A stretch of 64,000 nucleotides of DNA from Pseudomonas sp. R76 (GCF_009834565.1 NZ_CP019428.1:3162001-3226000); one strand, 5' to 3'. Positions 9,266 through 17,727 are shown, counted from the first letter of the stretch. Notes: generated by a model from the letters alone, not told the origin. A program made the numbers and translations.

Positions 9266-10327
9266 ATGCTTGACCCAATCTTGAGCCGTTGGCTCGATGT
9301 TCAAGCGCAGGCCCTGGACGTGGGCAGTTGCGATCCACAGGAAGTGCTGCCACGGCTGGCAGAAGCCAATGTATTGCGTATCGGCGTGCCAAAAAACCTC
9401 GGTGGCTCGGGCGGCGATGTGACCGCGGCGGTGGACGCCATCGCCAATGTCGCCAGCCATTCCCTGGCGGCGGCGTTTGTGTGCTGGGGCCAGCGCTCCT
9501 TTATCGAATATTTGCTGCAGAGCCCGAATGAGCGGCTGCGTGAGCAACTGTTGCCGGACTTGCTCAGTGGCAAGTTGGCCGGGGCCACGGGGCTGTCGAA
9601 TGCGATGAAGTTTTTGTCGGGCATCGAGACGCTGCAAATCAGCGCCGAGCCAACGAAAGACGGCTGGACCCTCAACGGGCGCCTGCACTGGGTGACCAAC
9701 CTGCGCAAGAACGGCTTTGTAGCCGCGGCAGCTATCGAACATGCCGGGGGTGGCGCGCCGTTTATCCTGGCGATTCCGGATTCGGTGGCGGGCTTGCAAC
9801 GCTCGCGCGACCTGGAGCTGCTGGGGTTGCAGTCGAGCAACACCGCAGCCCTGGGCCTGGAAGGCGTTGAGCTGAGCCGTGAGTGGTTGTTGCATGAGGA
9901 TGCGCGCAAATTTCTACCGGCCGTACGCCCGGCGTTTCTGGGCTTGCAGTGCGGCATGTCGATTGGCCTGGCGCGGCGCTCGCTGGCGGAAGTGGCCAAC
10001 CACTTGGGATCAAGCCGCACCGTGTTGCGCGATGAGTTGGAAGCGCTGCGCGTGACCCTCGACCACTTGGTCAATGACCTGAAAAAAGGCCTGCTGGCCG
10101 GGCGTTTTGCTGCCGAGCCGGTGCCCTTGTTCAAGCTGCGTATCGCCCTCGCCGAAACCGCCGCCAGTGCCGTGCAGCTTGAGCTGCAAGCCAGCGGCGG
10201 CAAGGCTTACCTCACCGCTCACGGCAGCGGGTTTGCCCGGCGTTGGCGCGAGTCGGCCTTCGTGCCGATCGTCACGCCAAGCCTGGTGCAATTGCGCACT
10301 GAGTTGCAACGCCAGGCCGCGCTGTGA
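9266..10327 (+). CDS. Acyl-CoA dehydrogenase-like flavoprotein (possible DszC/SfnC-type)
   Basis: From the ATG at 9266, preceded by AAGGAGAAACGA, the product is 353 residues. It has the acyl-CoA dehydrogenase fold: an N-terminal helical domain with GVPKNLGGSGGDVTAAVDAI, a middle beta-domain with WTLNGRLHWVTNL, and a C-terminal four-helix bundle. It is shorter than typical acyl-CoA dehydrogenases, and I cannot recognise the usual catalytic-Glu context. The subgroup of flavin-dependent monooxygenases related to DszC/SfnC that oxidise organosulfur or similar compounds is therefore a real alternative. Its stop codon overlaps the GTG start of the ABC ATPase by 4 bases, so it belongs to the same operon as the importer. 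The substrate is unknown. Confidence 0.82.
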   Translation: MLDPILSRWLDVQAQALDVGSCDPQEVLPRLAEANVLRIGVPKNLGGSGGDVTAAVDAIANVASHSLAAAFVCWGQRSFIEYLLQSPNERLREQLLPDLLSGKLAGATGLSNAMKFLSGIETLQISAEPTKDGWTLNGRLHWVTNLRKNGFVAAAAIEHAGGGAPFILAIPDSVAGLQRSRDLELLGLQSSNTAALGLEGVELSREWLLHEDARKFLPAVRPAFLGLQCGMSIGLARRSLAEVANHLGSSRTVLRDELEALRVTLDHLVNDLKKGLLAGRFAAEPVPLFKLRIALAETAASAVQLELQASGGKAYLTAHGSGFARRWRESAFVPIVTPSLVQLRTELQRQAAL

Positions 10328-11127
10328 GCCAGGCGGTATTAAGCGCCCAGGGGATTTGCCTGGGGTATGCCAGTGGCCCGGTGCTGCAAGGGTTCGACTT
10401 GCACTTGCAGCCGGGCGAAGTGGTGTCGATCCTTGGCCCCAGCGGCGTCGGCAAGTCCAGCCTGTTGCGGGTGCTCGCCGGTTTGCAGGCGCCTCAGGGC
10501 GGTGGCGTGCAGGTGCTCGGCGAGCCACTGGACGGCCCGCATCCGCGCGTGGCGGTGGCCTTTCAAGACCCTGGCCTGTTGCCGTGGCTGAACCTGGAAA
10601 AGAACGTCGCTTTCGGCCTGGATTTCGCTCGCCAACCGCACTTGAGCCCTGAAGAACGGCGCCTGCGCGTTGATCGCGCCATCGCGGCGGTCGGGCTGGA
10701 ACATGCGCGCCAGCAGTTCCCGGCGCAATTGTCCGGCGGGATGGCGCAGCGCACGGCGTTGGCCCGCTGCCTGGCGCGGCAACCGCAAGTGTTGCTGCTG
10801 GATGAGCCGTTCGGCGCGCTGGATGAAGTCACCCGTGCCGACATGCAGCACCTGCTGCTCAAGGTCAACCGCGAGCAAGGCTCGGCGGCGGTATTGATTA
10901 CTCACGATATTGATGAGGCGCTGTTGCTGTCCGACCGTATCCTGCTGCTGGGCAATCGCCCGGCGCGCACGCTGGGCGAGTGGCACATCGACCTGCCTCA
11001 ACCGCGTGAAGAGCAAGTCGAGGCCATCGGCGCGCTGCGTATCGACATCTTAAAAACCTTACGGCAGGCGAGCCGCCCTCAACCCAACCCTCTTGAATTG
11101 CTGGAGCCTGGCCATGTGCTTGGATGA
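10324..11127 (+). CDS. ABC transporter ATP-binding protein, nitrate/sulfonate/taurine type
   Basis: This encodes a 267-residue cytoplasmic ATPase with all the ABC motifs: Walker A GPSGVGKSS near residue 40, Q-loop VAFQDPGLLPW, signature LSGGMAQR, Walker B VLLLDEPFG, and the H-loop in LITHDIDEAL. The DPGLLPW segment is typical of the SsuB/TauB/NrtD group. It starts with GTG, overlapping the preceding stop (GTGA), and overlaps the following gene by 14 bases, so translation is coupled along the operon. With the binding protein and permease it forms a complete importer. Confidence 0.95.
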   Translation: MSQAVLSAQGICLGYASGPVLQGFDLHLQPGEVVSILGPSGVGKSSLLRVLAGLQAPQGGGVQVLGEPLDGPHPRVAVAFQDPGLLPWLNLEKNVAFGLDFARQPHLSPEERRLRVDRAIAAVGLEHARQQFPAQLSGGMAQRTALARCLARQPQVLLLDEPFGALDEVTRADMQHLLLKVNREQGSAAVLITHDIDEALLLSDRILLLGNRPARTLGEWHIDLPQPREEQVEAIGALRIDILKTLRQASRPQPNPLELLEPGHVLG

Positions 11128-12313
11128 CCTGACCCACTCGCGCCGTGACTTTCTCAAACTCTCGGCAGTGCTCAGCGCCGCCGGTGCCTTACCGCTGCTG
11201 AGCAGCTTGCAGGCCCGCGCCGCCAATGAGCCGGACGCGCCGGTGCGCATCGGCTACTTGCCGATCACCGACGCCACGCCGCTATTGGTTGCGCACAACA
11301 ACGGCCTGTTCGAAGCCGAAGGCATCAAGGCCGAGCGCCCAGTGCTGTTGCGCAGTTGGGCGCAGGTGATCGAGGCGTTTATTTCCGGGCAGGTCAACGT
11401 GATTCACCTGTTGTCGCCGATGACGGTGTGGGCGCGCTACGGCAGCAAGGTGCCGGCCAAAGTGGTGGCCTGGAACCACGTCGGCGGTTCGGGCCTGACG
11501 GTGTCGCCCGGCATTACCGAGGTGAAACAACTGGGCGGCAAGTCGGTGGCGATTCCGTTCTGGTACTCGATCCATAACGTGGTGGTGCAGCAACTGTTCC
11601 GTGACAACGGCCTGACGCCGGTGGCCCGTGCAGCGGGTACGGCGATTGCCGCCAATGAAGTCAACCTGATCGTGTTGCCGCCCTCCGACATGCCTCCGGC
11701 CCTGGCCAGCAAGCGCATCGACGGCTACATCGTTGCCGAGCCGTTCAACGCCCTGGCGGAAAACCTCAAGGTCGGTCGCGTGCAACGCTTTACCGGCGAC
11801 GTGTGGCGCAACCACGCCTGCTGCGTGGTGTTCATGCACGAGCACGACCTGACCAATCGCCCGGAATGGTCGCAGAAGGTGGTGAATGCCATCGTCAAGG
11901 CGCAGGTATGGACACGCGACAACCGCGAAGAGGCTGTGAAGCTGCTGTCCAAGGACGGCCCGAACCGCTACACGCAGCATGCTGAGCCGGTGTTGAGCAA
12001 AGTATTGGCCCCGGCTGCCGGCGACCGCGCCGCTTACCTGGCCGATGGCGCGATCCAGCACGCCAACTGGGACGAGCACCGCATCGACTTCCAGCCTTAC
12101 CCATTCCCCAGCTACACCGAGGAATTGGTGCGGCGCCTGAAGGACACCTTGATCGAAGGCGACAAGAAATTCCTTGCCGACCTTGACCCGGCCTTCGTCG
12201 CCAAAGACCTGGTGGATGACCGCTTTGTGCGCCGTGCCATTGAGTCGGTGGGCGGCATGCAGACCTTCGGCTTGCCGGATGGCTATGAACGACACGAGGA
12301 GATTGGCGTTTGA
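11114..12313 (+). CDS. ABC transporter substrate-binding protein (NMT1/NrtA-SsuA-like, Tat-exported)
   Basis: From ATG 11114 this encodes 399 residues. The N-terminus has a twin-arginine signal, SRRDFLKLSA followed by a hydrophobic stretch and ARA cleavage site, so the protein is probably exported folded through Tat. The mature part begins VRIGYLPITDATPLLVAHNN, the hallmark of periplasmic binding proteins for nitrate, sulfonates, taurine or nitrile-like ligands. At 399 residues it is longer than SsuA or TauA and closer to NrtA/CmpA-like proteins. The ligand cannot be read; the neighbouring oxidative enzymes suggest an organic nutrient rather than nitrate. Confidence 0.92.
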   Translation: MCLDDLTHSRRDFLKLSAVLSAAGALPLLSSLQARAANEPDAPVRIGYLPITDATPLLVAHNNGLFEAEGIKAERPVLLRSWAQVIEAFISGQVNVIHLLSPMTVWARYGSKVPAKVVAWNHVGGSGLTVSPGITEVKQLGGKSVAIPFWYSIHNVVVQQLFRDNGLTPVARAAGTAIAANEVNLIVLPPSDMPPALASKRIDGYIVAEPFNALAENLKVGRVQRFTGDVWRNHACCVVFMHEHDLTNRPEWSQKVVNAIVKAQVWTRDNREEAVKLLSKDGPNRYTQHAEPVLSKVLAPAAGDRAAYLADGAIQHANWDEHRIDFQPYPFPSYTEELVRRLKDTLIEGDKKFLADLDPAFVAKDLVDDRFVRRAIESVGGMQTFGLPDGYERHEEIGV

Positions 12314-13071
12314 ACAACGGCAGAATCCCGGGCTGGTTGCTGGGGCTGAGTGGCTTGGCAGGCTTGCTGTTTTTATGGTGGCTGGGGGTGAAGGTGTTTG
12401 GCGATGCCGACGGGTTGTCGGCGCGCTTCTCACTGGCGGCGACCTTCAGCAGCCTGTGGGAACTGCTCGGGCGCGGCGAGCTGTATGTGCATATCGCGGT
12501 GAGCCTGAAACGCATCTTCGTCGGGTTATTCCTGGCGTTGCTGGTGGGCGTGCCGCTGGGGTTGCTGGTGGGCAGTTCGCGCAACCTGGAGGCGGCAACC
12601 ACGCCGGCTTTCCAGTTTCTGCGGATGATTTCACCGCTGTCGTGGATGCCCATCGTGGTGATGTTGATGGGCGTCGGCGACCAGCCTATCTACTTCCTGC
12701 TGGCCTTTGCTGCGGTGTGGCCGATCATGCTCAATACCGCTGCGGGCGTGCGTCAGCTGGACCCGCGTTGGTTGCAATTGAGCAAGAGCTTGAGTGCAAC
12801 ACGCTGGGAAACCCTGCGTCGGGTGATTATTCCCGGCGTTGTGGGGCATGTGCTGACCGGCGTGCGCCTGGCCATCGGCATTTTGTGGATTGTGCTGGTG
12901 CCGTGCGAAATGCTCGGGGTCAGTGCGGGGCTGGGGTATTACATCCTCGACACGCGTGACCGTCTGGCGTATTCAGAGTTGATGGCGATGGTGCTGTTGA
13001 TCGGGCTGCTGGGCTTTGCTCTTGACGCATTTGCACGGTGGTTGCACCAGCGCTGGGTGCACGCGGGCTGA
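12310..13071 (+). CDS. ABC transporter permease (SsuC/TauC/NrtB type)
   Basis: This encodes a 253-residue inner-membrane permease starting with TTG and overlapping the upstream stop (TTGA). It has about six hydrophobic segments and the cytoplasmic EAA-loop sequence SLSATRWETLRRVIIPGV, which docks on the ATPase. Other conserved stretches are SPLSWMPIVVMLMGVGD and IGILWIVLVPCEML. It completes the importer encoded by the two preceding genes. A perfect 14-bp hairpin begins directly after its stop codon and probably ends or stabilises the operon transcript. Confidence 0.94.
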   Translation: MNNGRIPGWLLGLSGLAGLLFLWWLGVKVFGDADGLSARFSLAATFSSLWELLGRGELYVHIAVSLKRIFVGLFLALLVGVPLGLLVGSSRNLEAATTPAFQFLRMISPLSWMPIVVMLMGVGDQPIYFLLAFAAVWPIMLNTAAGVRQLDPRWLQLSKSLSATRWETLRRVIIPGVVGHVLTGVRLAIGILWIVLVPCEMLGVSAGLGYYILDTRDRLAYSELMAMVLLIGLLGFALDAFARWLHQRWVHAG

Positions 13072-13104
13072 GCGTCTCGCTTTCCAGCCCGGAAAGCGAG
13101 ACGC
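13072..13104. terminator. Strong inverted repeat after the ABC operon
   Basis: Arms 13072-13085 and 13091-13104 are perfectly complementary (14 bp, GC-rich), around a five-base loop AGCCC. The hairpin begins at the base after the permease stop codon and lies 8 bases before the stop of the convergent small lipoprotein gene. It has no U-run, so it may act as a transcript-stabilising or Rho-assisting structure rather than a classical intrinsic terminator. Confidence 0.65.
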
Positions 13105-13112
13105 CGGCACGA

Positions 13113-13250
13113 TCAGCGGTGCTCGTAGCCTCGGCCGTCGTCATAGCGATGGTCGTGCCAGCCGCCACCGCCGCCGTGTGGGAAAAAGAAGCAGCCGCTC
13201 ATGCTCAGCATGATCAGCAATGGAATCAGCAGTGTGATTCGACGAAGCAT
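13113..13250 (-). CDS. Small Gly/His/Asp-rich lipoprotein
   Basis: This encodes a 45-residue protein. It starts at an ATG (13250) preceded by GAGGA at the right spacing; a longer reading to 13400 has no ribosome-binding site and poor residue composition. The sequence opens with MLRR and a hydrophobic core, followed by a lipobox-like LSMSGC at residues 14-19. The mature tail is rich in glycine, histidine and aspartate (HGGGGGWHDHRYDD). Lipidation at the Cys is expected from the motif. The tail could bind metal, but that is a guess. It is similar in style to small lipoproteins common in Pseudomonas; no function is known to me. Confidence 0.7.
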   Translation of the reverse strand: MLRRITLLIPLLIMLSMSGCFFFPHGGGGGWHDHRYDDGRGYEHR

Positions 13251-13423
13251 TTCAACATCCTCTAGGGTACTGACAGGGTCAATCAGGCGTGGGACGAGCC
13301 AAAGCTTTTCATCGCCTGTAACATATGACCCTGTCGACCCGCATCCATCCCCGTAACCGGGTATGTGCTTGGCATGCTCGACGATACAAAGTGGATACAT
13401 TTATCAGGTTCAGGAAACCCGTC

Positions 13424-13618
13424 ATGACCCAAAAGCAACGTTTGAAATATTCGATTCTGATTTCCCTTGTGGTGCTGGGGACGATGTTTGGCCTGTCCTA
13501 CCTGCAGAACACCGGGGTTATCAGCGAGAAGACGTTCCAGTACATCGCCATTGCCGTGGCGGTGACCGTGGTGGTGATCAACGGCATCATGCGCCGCAAG
13601 GTCAAGCCTAACTTCTGA
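13424..13618 (+). CDS. Small two-segment membrane protein, unknown function
   Basis: From ATG 13424, with CAGGAAACC upstream, this encodes 64 residues. Two hydrophobic helices are visible at about residues 10-29 and 39-57, separated by a short polar loop (QNTGVISEKTF), with a basic C-terminus (MRRKVKPNF). The opening MTQKQRLKYS is polar and cytoplasmic in appearance. I recognise no named family. Reading from an upstream start at 13325 adds a segment with no ribosome-binding site and is unlikely. It converges with the winged-helix gene, leaving 7 bases between the two stops. Confidence 0.7.
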   Translation: MTQKQRLKYSILISLVVLGTMFGLSYLQNTGVISEKTFQYIAIAVAVTVVVINGIMRRKVKPNF

Positions 13619-13625
13619 GGGTGAC

Positions 13626-14006
13626 TCAGGCGCGGCTGTCGAGCACTTTGGCAGCCTCTTCGTGGAGGCTGTAGCTTTTATCCGCATTGAGGGTGATCAC
13701 GCCCTCGCTGCACAGGCGCTTGAGCACCTCACGCACGCTGAGAAACGACAACGGAATGCCCAGCTCCAGCAAATGGCTGTGCACGCCGCGTACGCCCAGG
13801 GTGCGCTGGTTGTCGGCAGCGGTGAGCAGGGCGTCGATGACCTTCAGCCGAATCAGGCTGGTGCGCAAACCGAAACACTTGAGCAAATGGCGAATACGCT
13901 GGTTGCCTTGCTGTTCGGGTGCTTTGCCGAACGCTTGTGCGCCGCCGCCGAAATTGGCCTCGGCGGCAGGTGTGTGTCCGTCCGTGGGCAGTTGCGAGTT
14001 GTACAT
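13626..14006 (-). CDS. Winged-helix, Fur-like N-domain protein
   Basis: This encodes 126 residues, with AAGGAGT upstream of the ATG. After a low-complexity N-terminal ~35 residues comes a winged-helix-like domain, RTSLIRLKVIDALLTAADNQ, then GVRGVHSHLLELGIPLSFLSV and VLKRLCSEGVITLNADKSYSL. This matches the layout of the DNA-binding half of Fur/Zur proteins. The metal-binding dimerisation half with its His/Cys residues is absent, so it is not a functional Fur by itself. Proteins like this are annotated in Pseudomonas as Fe/Zn uptake regulators, but a metal-sensing role is doubtful here. Confidence 0.75.
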   Translation of the reverse strand: MYNSQLPTDGHTPAAEANFGGGAQAFGKAPEQQGNQRIRHLLKCFGLRTSLIRLKVIDALLTAADNQRTLGVRGVHSHLLELGIPLSFLSVREVLKRLCSEGVITLNADKSYSLHEEAAKVLDSRA

Positions 14007-14244
14007 GCAAAAAACTCCTTATCAGAGCCTGATCAGGAAAATGATGGCGCTCTTATCTAATAAGACGAACGAGCGAGCAAAATCATGAAGTGCCGGATGT
14101 AGAAATTTTGTCGGTATCAGAATTGTCACAGCGCCGACGACGCAAATAGATACCGCTCGCGACTAAATCACTCCCGATATTTTGCGTCCTTACGGTGGGG
14201 TAGTTGCCCCCAGTGAGGGCGTTCAATATAACTGTGGAGTCGAT

Positions 14245-16524
14245 GTGATTATTTTCAACAGGGTAACCAGGGCGTGTGTTACGGGGGTATTGCTGGGCCT
14301 GAGCCTGGCAGCCTGTGTGGGTCAGCCTGTGTCACAGACCTCGGCGGATATCCGTCGCACCACCTACGGCGTACCGCATATTCGCGCCCATGACGAACGT
14401 AGCCTGGGCTACGGCATCGGCTACGCGTATGCCCAGGACAACCTGTGCCTGCTGGCCAATGAAGTGGTCACCGTGAATGGCGAGCGCGCCAGGTTTTTTG
14501 GCCCTGAACAGGCCACCCTGGAAGAGCGCAACAACCTCGCCAGCGATGTGTTTTTCACCTGGTTGAATACACCGGATGCAGTCGCTGCGTTCTGGAACGC
14601 CCAGACACCGCAGATCCAGCAGCGCATTGAAGGCTACGTCGCGGGCTACAACCGTTATCTGAAAGAGCAGGGCGCTCCTGCACAGTGCCAGGCCGCGTGG
14701 GTGCGCCCGTTCGTGGCGCAAGACGTGGTCAAGCTGACCCGCAGGTTGCTGGTGGAAGGCGGGGTCGGCCAATTCGCCGAAGCGTTGGTGGGCGCCACAC
14801 CGCCTCAAACCACGGCCAGTGCGCAGCCCGGCGTAAAAGCCTTTGAGTTGGCCGCGGCCAATCAACAGCGCTTCAGCTTCGACCGTGGCAGCAACGCCGT
14901 CGCCGTAGGCCGTGATCGCTCGTTTAATGGCCGTGGCATGTTGCTGGCCAACCCGCATTTCCCGTGGATGGGCGGCATGCGTTTTTACCAAATGCACCTG
15001 ACCATTCCCGGCCAACTCGACGTGATGGGCGCCGCATTGCCAGGCTTGCCGGTGATCAATATCGGCTTCAACAGGCATGTGGCCTGGACCCACACCGTCG
15101 ACACCTCTAAGCATTTCACCCTGTACCGCTTGACCCTGGATCCCAAGGATTCGACGCGCTACCTGCTCGACGGCAACTCCATTCCCCTGGAGAAAACCAC
15201 GCTGACGGTGCAGGTCAAGCAAGCCGACGGCAGCCTCAAGGCCCAGCCGCATACCGTGTACAGCTCGAAGTTCGGCCCGGTGGTGCAATGGCCCGGCAAG
15301 CTCGATTGGGACAACCACTACGCCTTTAGCCTGCGCGACGCCAACCTGGGCAACGACCGCGTGTTGCAGCAGTGGTACGCCATGAACCAAGCCACTAGCC
15401 TCAAAGCACTGCAAACCTCGGTGCACACGCTGCAAGGCATCCCGTGGGTCAACACGGTGGCCGCCGACGACCAGGGCCAGAGCCTGTACATGAACCTGTC
15501 GGTGGTGCCCAACGTCAGCGCCGCCAAACTCGCGCAATGCAGCGACCCACGGGCCGGGCTGCAGCTGATCATGCTTGACGGCGCCCACAGTGCCTGCGCC
15601 TGGGATGTCGACCCGCGTGCCGCGCAGCCTGGCATCTTCGCCGCCGACCAACTGCCGCAACTGCAGCGCACCGACTACGTGCAGCACGCCAACGACTCGG
15701 CGTGGCTGGCCAACCCGAAGGCGCCGCTCACCGGCTTCTCGCCGGTGATCAGCCAGGACCACATCGGGCTTGGCCCACGTGCCCGTTTCGCCGTGCAACG
15801 CCTGCAATCCCTGGAGAAGCAACCGATCAGCGTGGCCGACCTGCAAAACATGGTCATGGACAACGAGGTCTACCTCGCCGGCCAAGTCATGCCCGATTTG
15901 CTGGCGTTCTGCGCCAAACACCTCGGCGCCGACACAGTGGCCTTGCAGCCACTGTGTGCCAGCCTGAAAGCCTGGGACCAGCGCGCCAACCTCGACAGTG
16001 GCGTGGGCCTGGTGCATTTCATCAACCTGTTTGAGCACCTGCAGCAACTCCCCGACGCCTGGCGCGTCGCCTTCGACCCGGCCCAACCCCTGACCACACC
16101 GCGCGGCCTGGCCATCGAGCGCGAACCGGTCGCCAAGGCCCTGCGCGAAGCCATGCTGGCTTCTACCGCAGACGTCAGCAAACTCGGCCTGACCCGCTGG
16201 GGCGATATTCAGGTCTCCGGCCAAACCCCAATCCACGGCGGCCCGCAGGAACTGGGCATCTACAACGCCATGCAAACCGTGCCCCGCGCCGACGGCAAAC
16301 GCGAAGTGGTCAGCGGCAGCAGCTACCTGCAAATCGTCACCTTCGACGACAACGGCCCTCAAGCCCTTGGCGTGCTGGCATTCTCCGAATCCAGTAACCC
16401 TGAATCGAAATACTCGAAGGACCAGACCCAAGCGTTTTCAGCGAAAAAACTGCGCCCGCTGCCCTTCACCGACGCCCAGATCAAGGCCGACCCGCAGTAT
16501 CAGCAACTGCTCATCAAGGAGTAG
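14245..16524 (+). CDS. Penicillin acylase (S45)-family lipoprotein, HacB/aculeacin-acylase-like
   Basis: I place the start at GTG 14245, preceded by TGGAGTCGAT, giving 759 residues. The N-terminus is a lipoprotein signal with lipobox LAAC. The pro-enzyme continues with the small-subunit motif RTTYGVPHIRA. The autoprocessing site is visible as the Gly-Ser pair in DRGSNAVAVG, with Ser216 the expected N-terminal nucleophile of the large subunit. The downstream LLANPHFPWMG is also characteristic. The family (PvdQ, QuiP, HacB) removes acyl chains from amides, including acyl-homoserine lactone signals and pyoverdine precursors; no pyoverdine genes are nearby. Which amide it cleaves is not decidable here. 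Probably periplasmic and membrane-anchored. Confidence 0.9.
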   Translation: MIIFNRVTRACVTGVLLGLSLAACVGQPVSQTSADIRRTTYGVPHIRAHDERSLGYGIGYAYAQDNLCLLANEVVTVNGERARFFGPEQATLEERNNLASDVFFTWLNTPDAVAAFWNAQTPQIQQRIEGYVAGYNRYLKEQGAPAQCQAAWVRPFVAQDVVKLTRRLLVEGGVGQFAEALVGATPPQTTASAQPGVKAFELAAANQQRFSFDRGSNAVAVGRDRSFNGRGMLLANPHFPWMGGMRFYQMHLTIPGQLDVMGAALPGLPVINIGFNRHVAWTHTVDTSKHFTLYRLTLDPKDSTRYLLDGNSIPLEKTTLTVQVKQADGSLKAQPHTVYSSKFGPVVQWPGKLDWDNHYAFSLRDANLGNDRVLQQWYAMNQATSLKALQTSVHTLQGIPWVNTVAADDQGQSLYMNLSVVPNVSAAKLAQCSDPRAGLQLIMLDGAHSACAWDVDPRAAQPGIFAADQLPQLQRTDYVQHANDSAWLANPKAPLTGFSPVISQDHIGLGPRARFAVQRLQSLEKQPISVADLQNMVMDNEVYLAGQVMPDLLAFCAKHLGADTVALQPLCASLKAWDQRANLDSGVGLVHFINLFEHLQQLPDAWRVAFDPAQPLTTPRGLAIEREPVAKALREAMLASTADVSKLGLTRWGDIQVSGQTPIHGGPQELGIYNAMQTVPRADGKREVVSGSSYLQIVTFDDNGPQALGVLAFSESSNPESKYSKDQTQAFSAKKLRPLPFTDAQIKADPQYQQLLIKE

Positions 16525-16577
16525 GGCAGGCGTGCAACCACTTGATGCCAATACGAAATATTTTTGAAATCAAGGGG

Positions 16578-16606
16578 TTGCAGGCAAAAGCAAATGAGTA
16601 CATAAT
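16578..16606 (+). promoter_or_regulatory. Candidate sigma-70 promoter for tRNA-Cys
   Basis: TTGCAG at 16578-16583 and CATAAT at 16601-16606 are spaced by exactly 17 bases. The -10 element matches 5 of 6 consensus positions and the -35 is weaker. It lies about 130 bases upstream of the tRNA with no gene between, so it may produce a leader-containing precursor. Confidence 0.45.
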
Positions 16607-16736
16607 GGCGCCCATCGAACGCAACGAAGCATTAAAAACTTCAATGTATTCAATGAGTTAGAGTAGAGGCAGGGTTTTATAGCCCACTCAAGTTTTTATG
16701 CGGTGAATGTCGGTAGTCAGGGCATTGATCGTTTGA

Positions 16737-16810
16737 GGCCGAGTAGCAAAATGGTTATGCAGCGGATTGCAAATCCGCCTACGCCGGTTCGATTCCGACC
16801 TCGGCCTCCA
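16737..16810 (+). tRNA. tRNA-Cys (GCA anticodon)
   Basis: A 74-nt cloverleaf with perfect acceptor pairing (GGCCGAG with CTCGGCC), discriminator U and encoded CCA. The anticodon loop lies within GCGGATTGCAAATCCGC, giving anticodon GCA. The T-arm GCCGG TTCGATT CCGAC has one mismatch. It is followed 10 bases later by an intrinsic terminator. The U discriminator and GCA anticodon agree on cysteine identity. I see no integrase or attachment-site duplication next to it. Confidence 0.96.
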
Positions 16811-16820
16811 CTATTGAAAA

Positions 16821-16850
16821 CCCCGTAGATTAACGTCTACGGGGTTTTTT
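16821..16850 (+). terminator. Intrinsic terminator of tRNA-Cys
   Basis: A 9-bp stem (CCCCGTAGA with TCTACGGGG) around loop TTAACG is followed by six T. It has ideal Rho-independent geometry directly after the tRNA. Confidence 0.93.
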
Positions 16851-16915
16851 ATTGCCTGCAATTTAATATGTATTCCCAGCTTTTGGGATGTGTTGCTCAA
16901 CCTCTGAGCCGATAA

Positions 16916-17164
16916 TCAGGGATTTATCGGGCTCGTTTTCTCCAGCGCGTCATTCACTAGAAGCTGCGCACTTTCAATCAAGTGGGCCAATCCGAATGTT
17001 TGGAAACGCTGCGAACCACTCGCGGTGATCGCTTGTTCATTAGCCATTACCGACGCCGATATCAGAAGCTCACAAGCATTCACTAATGCTTCTTCTGAAC
17101 TCAAGTCCGGCCTCACTTTGAATACACTGGTGGGAAGGTCTTCATCAGCTGTGCGTGTTTTCAT
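16916..17164 (-). CDS. DUF6124-family small protein
   Basis: This encodes 82 residues. The segment VNACELLISASVMANEQA (about residues 28-45) followed by a helical LAHLIESAQLLVNDALE matches the DUF6124 (formerly DUF3077) family. The family is abundant and often multicopy in Pseudomonas, with no known function. The family's usual N-terminal ~30 residues are shortened here. Upstream (17165-17727) lies a GC-rich, highly structured non-coding region transcribed from neither neighbour in any obvious way; see that entry. Confidence 0.78.
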   Translation of the reverse strand: MKTRTADEDLPTSVFKVRPDLSSEEALVNACELLISASVMANEQAITASGSQRFQTFGLAHLIESAQLLVNDALEKTSPINP

Positions 17165-17301
17165 GAGTGAGACTCCAATGTGCGATTAATTGAGTGTGCA
17201 TTCACAGCCGAATGCCACTGCGCAGCACTGATTTTTGCTTCAATAACTCGGTAGTTTCGATGTGTAGAAAACATCCTCTTTATCCTCAGAAAATTAAGAG
17301 G

Positions 17302-17442
17302 CCACCACCGCCGTTGCGACACGGGTGGGTGGTGGACCGTGCGAGGGTCGCAAACCAGTCTCTGAGGAAACCGGCCGGGCAATAGCCCGCCTCACACGAT
17401 CCACCATAGATGCGGTGAGCAGGCACAAAAAAAACGCCTGCT
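17302..17442. other. Structured intergenic region, candidate non-coding RNA
   Basis: The 563-base gap between the DUF6124 and acyltransferase genes has no convincing reading frame but strong base-pairing potential on the plus strand. TGGTGGA (17330-17336), GTG (17339-17341) and GAGG (17343-17346) pair in register with CCTC (17390-17393), CAC (17395-17397) and TCCACCA (17400-17406). An internal CGGGC AATA GCCCG hairpin sits inside. The segment CCACCACC (17302-17309) pairs perfectly with 17328-17335, overlapping the first arm, so two alternative folds are mutually exclusive. A further 7-bp hairpin with an A-rich loop spans 17418-17442. This could be a small RNA, a leader or a repeat element; I cannot name an RNA family. 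Confidence 0.45.
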
Positions 17443-17727
17443 ACAGAGCTATGGCGCTACCGCGCCTCAGATTACTTCAGGTTGCGACACCCGGCCACAG
17501 GATTTACTGCGACGGCGAATCCTAGCCAAATAGCTTCCTATGGCTCAACCTCGTCAGACTGTGGGAAATGTCCGAAGCCAGGCTGGGCGGTGCCACAACA
17601 TTCAAAACTCTGCCTATGGCGCTAATACTGCACTGATTTTGTAAGATGCTTCGTGGGCGACATTAATTTCTTTTTGTACGTGATAATGAAGACGGACTTA
17701 TGTTTGACCACATAAATCCGTCCTTTT

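Noticed and set aside
14332..16431. Long minus-strand open frame opposite the penicillin-acylase gene
   Set aside because: It is a shadow frame caused by third-position GC bias. The plus strand has signal peptide, processing site and family motifs.
16737..16810. tRNA-Cys as an integration site for a genomic island
   Set aside because: No integrase lies nearby and I saw no duplicate of the tRNA 3' end downstream.
17352..17379. Similarity to the RNase P signature GAGGAAAG near GAGGAAACCGG
   Set aside because: The surrounding pairing, length and other RNase P conserved regions are absent; kept only as part of an unassigned structured region.
17161..17382. Minus-strand frame upstream of the DUF6124 gene
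   Set aside because: It has no good ribosome-binding site and unlikely composition, and it overlaps the base-paired region, so non-coding is the better reading.
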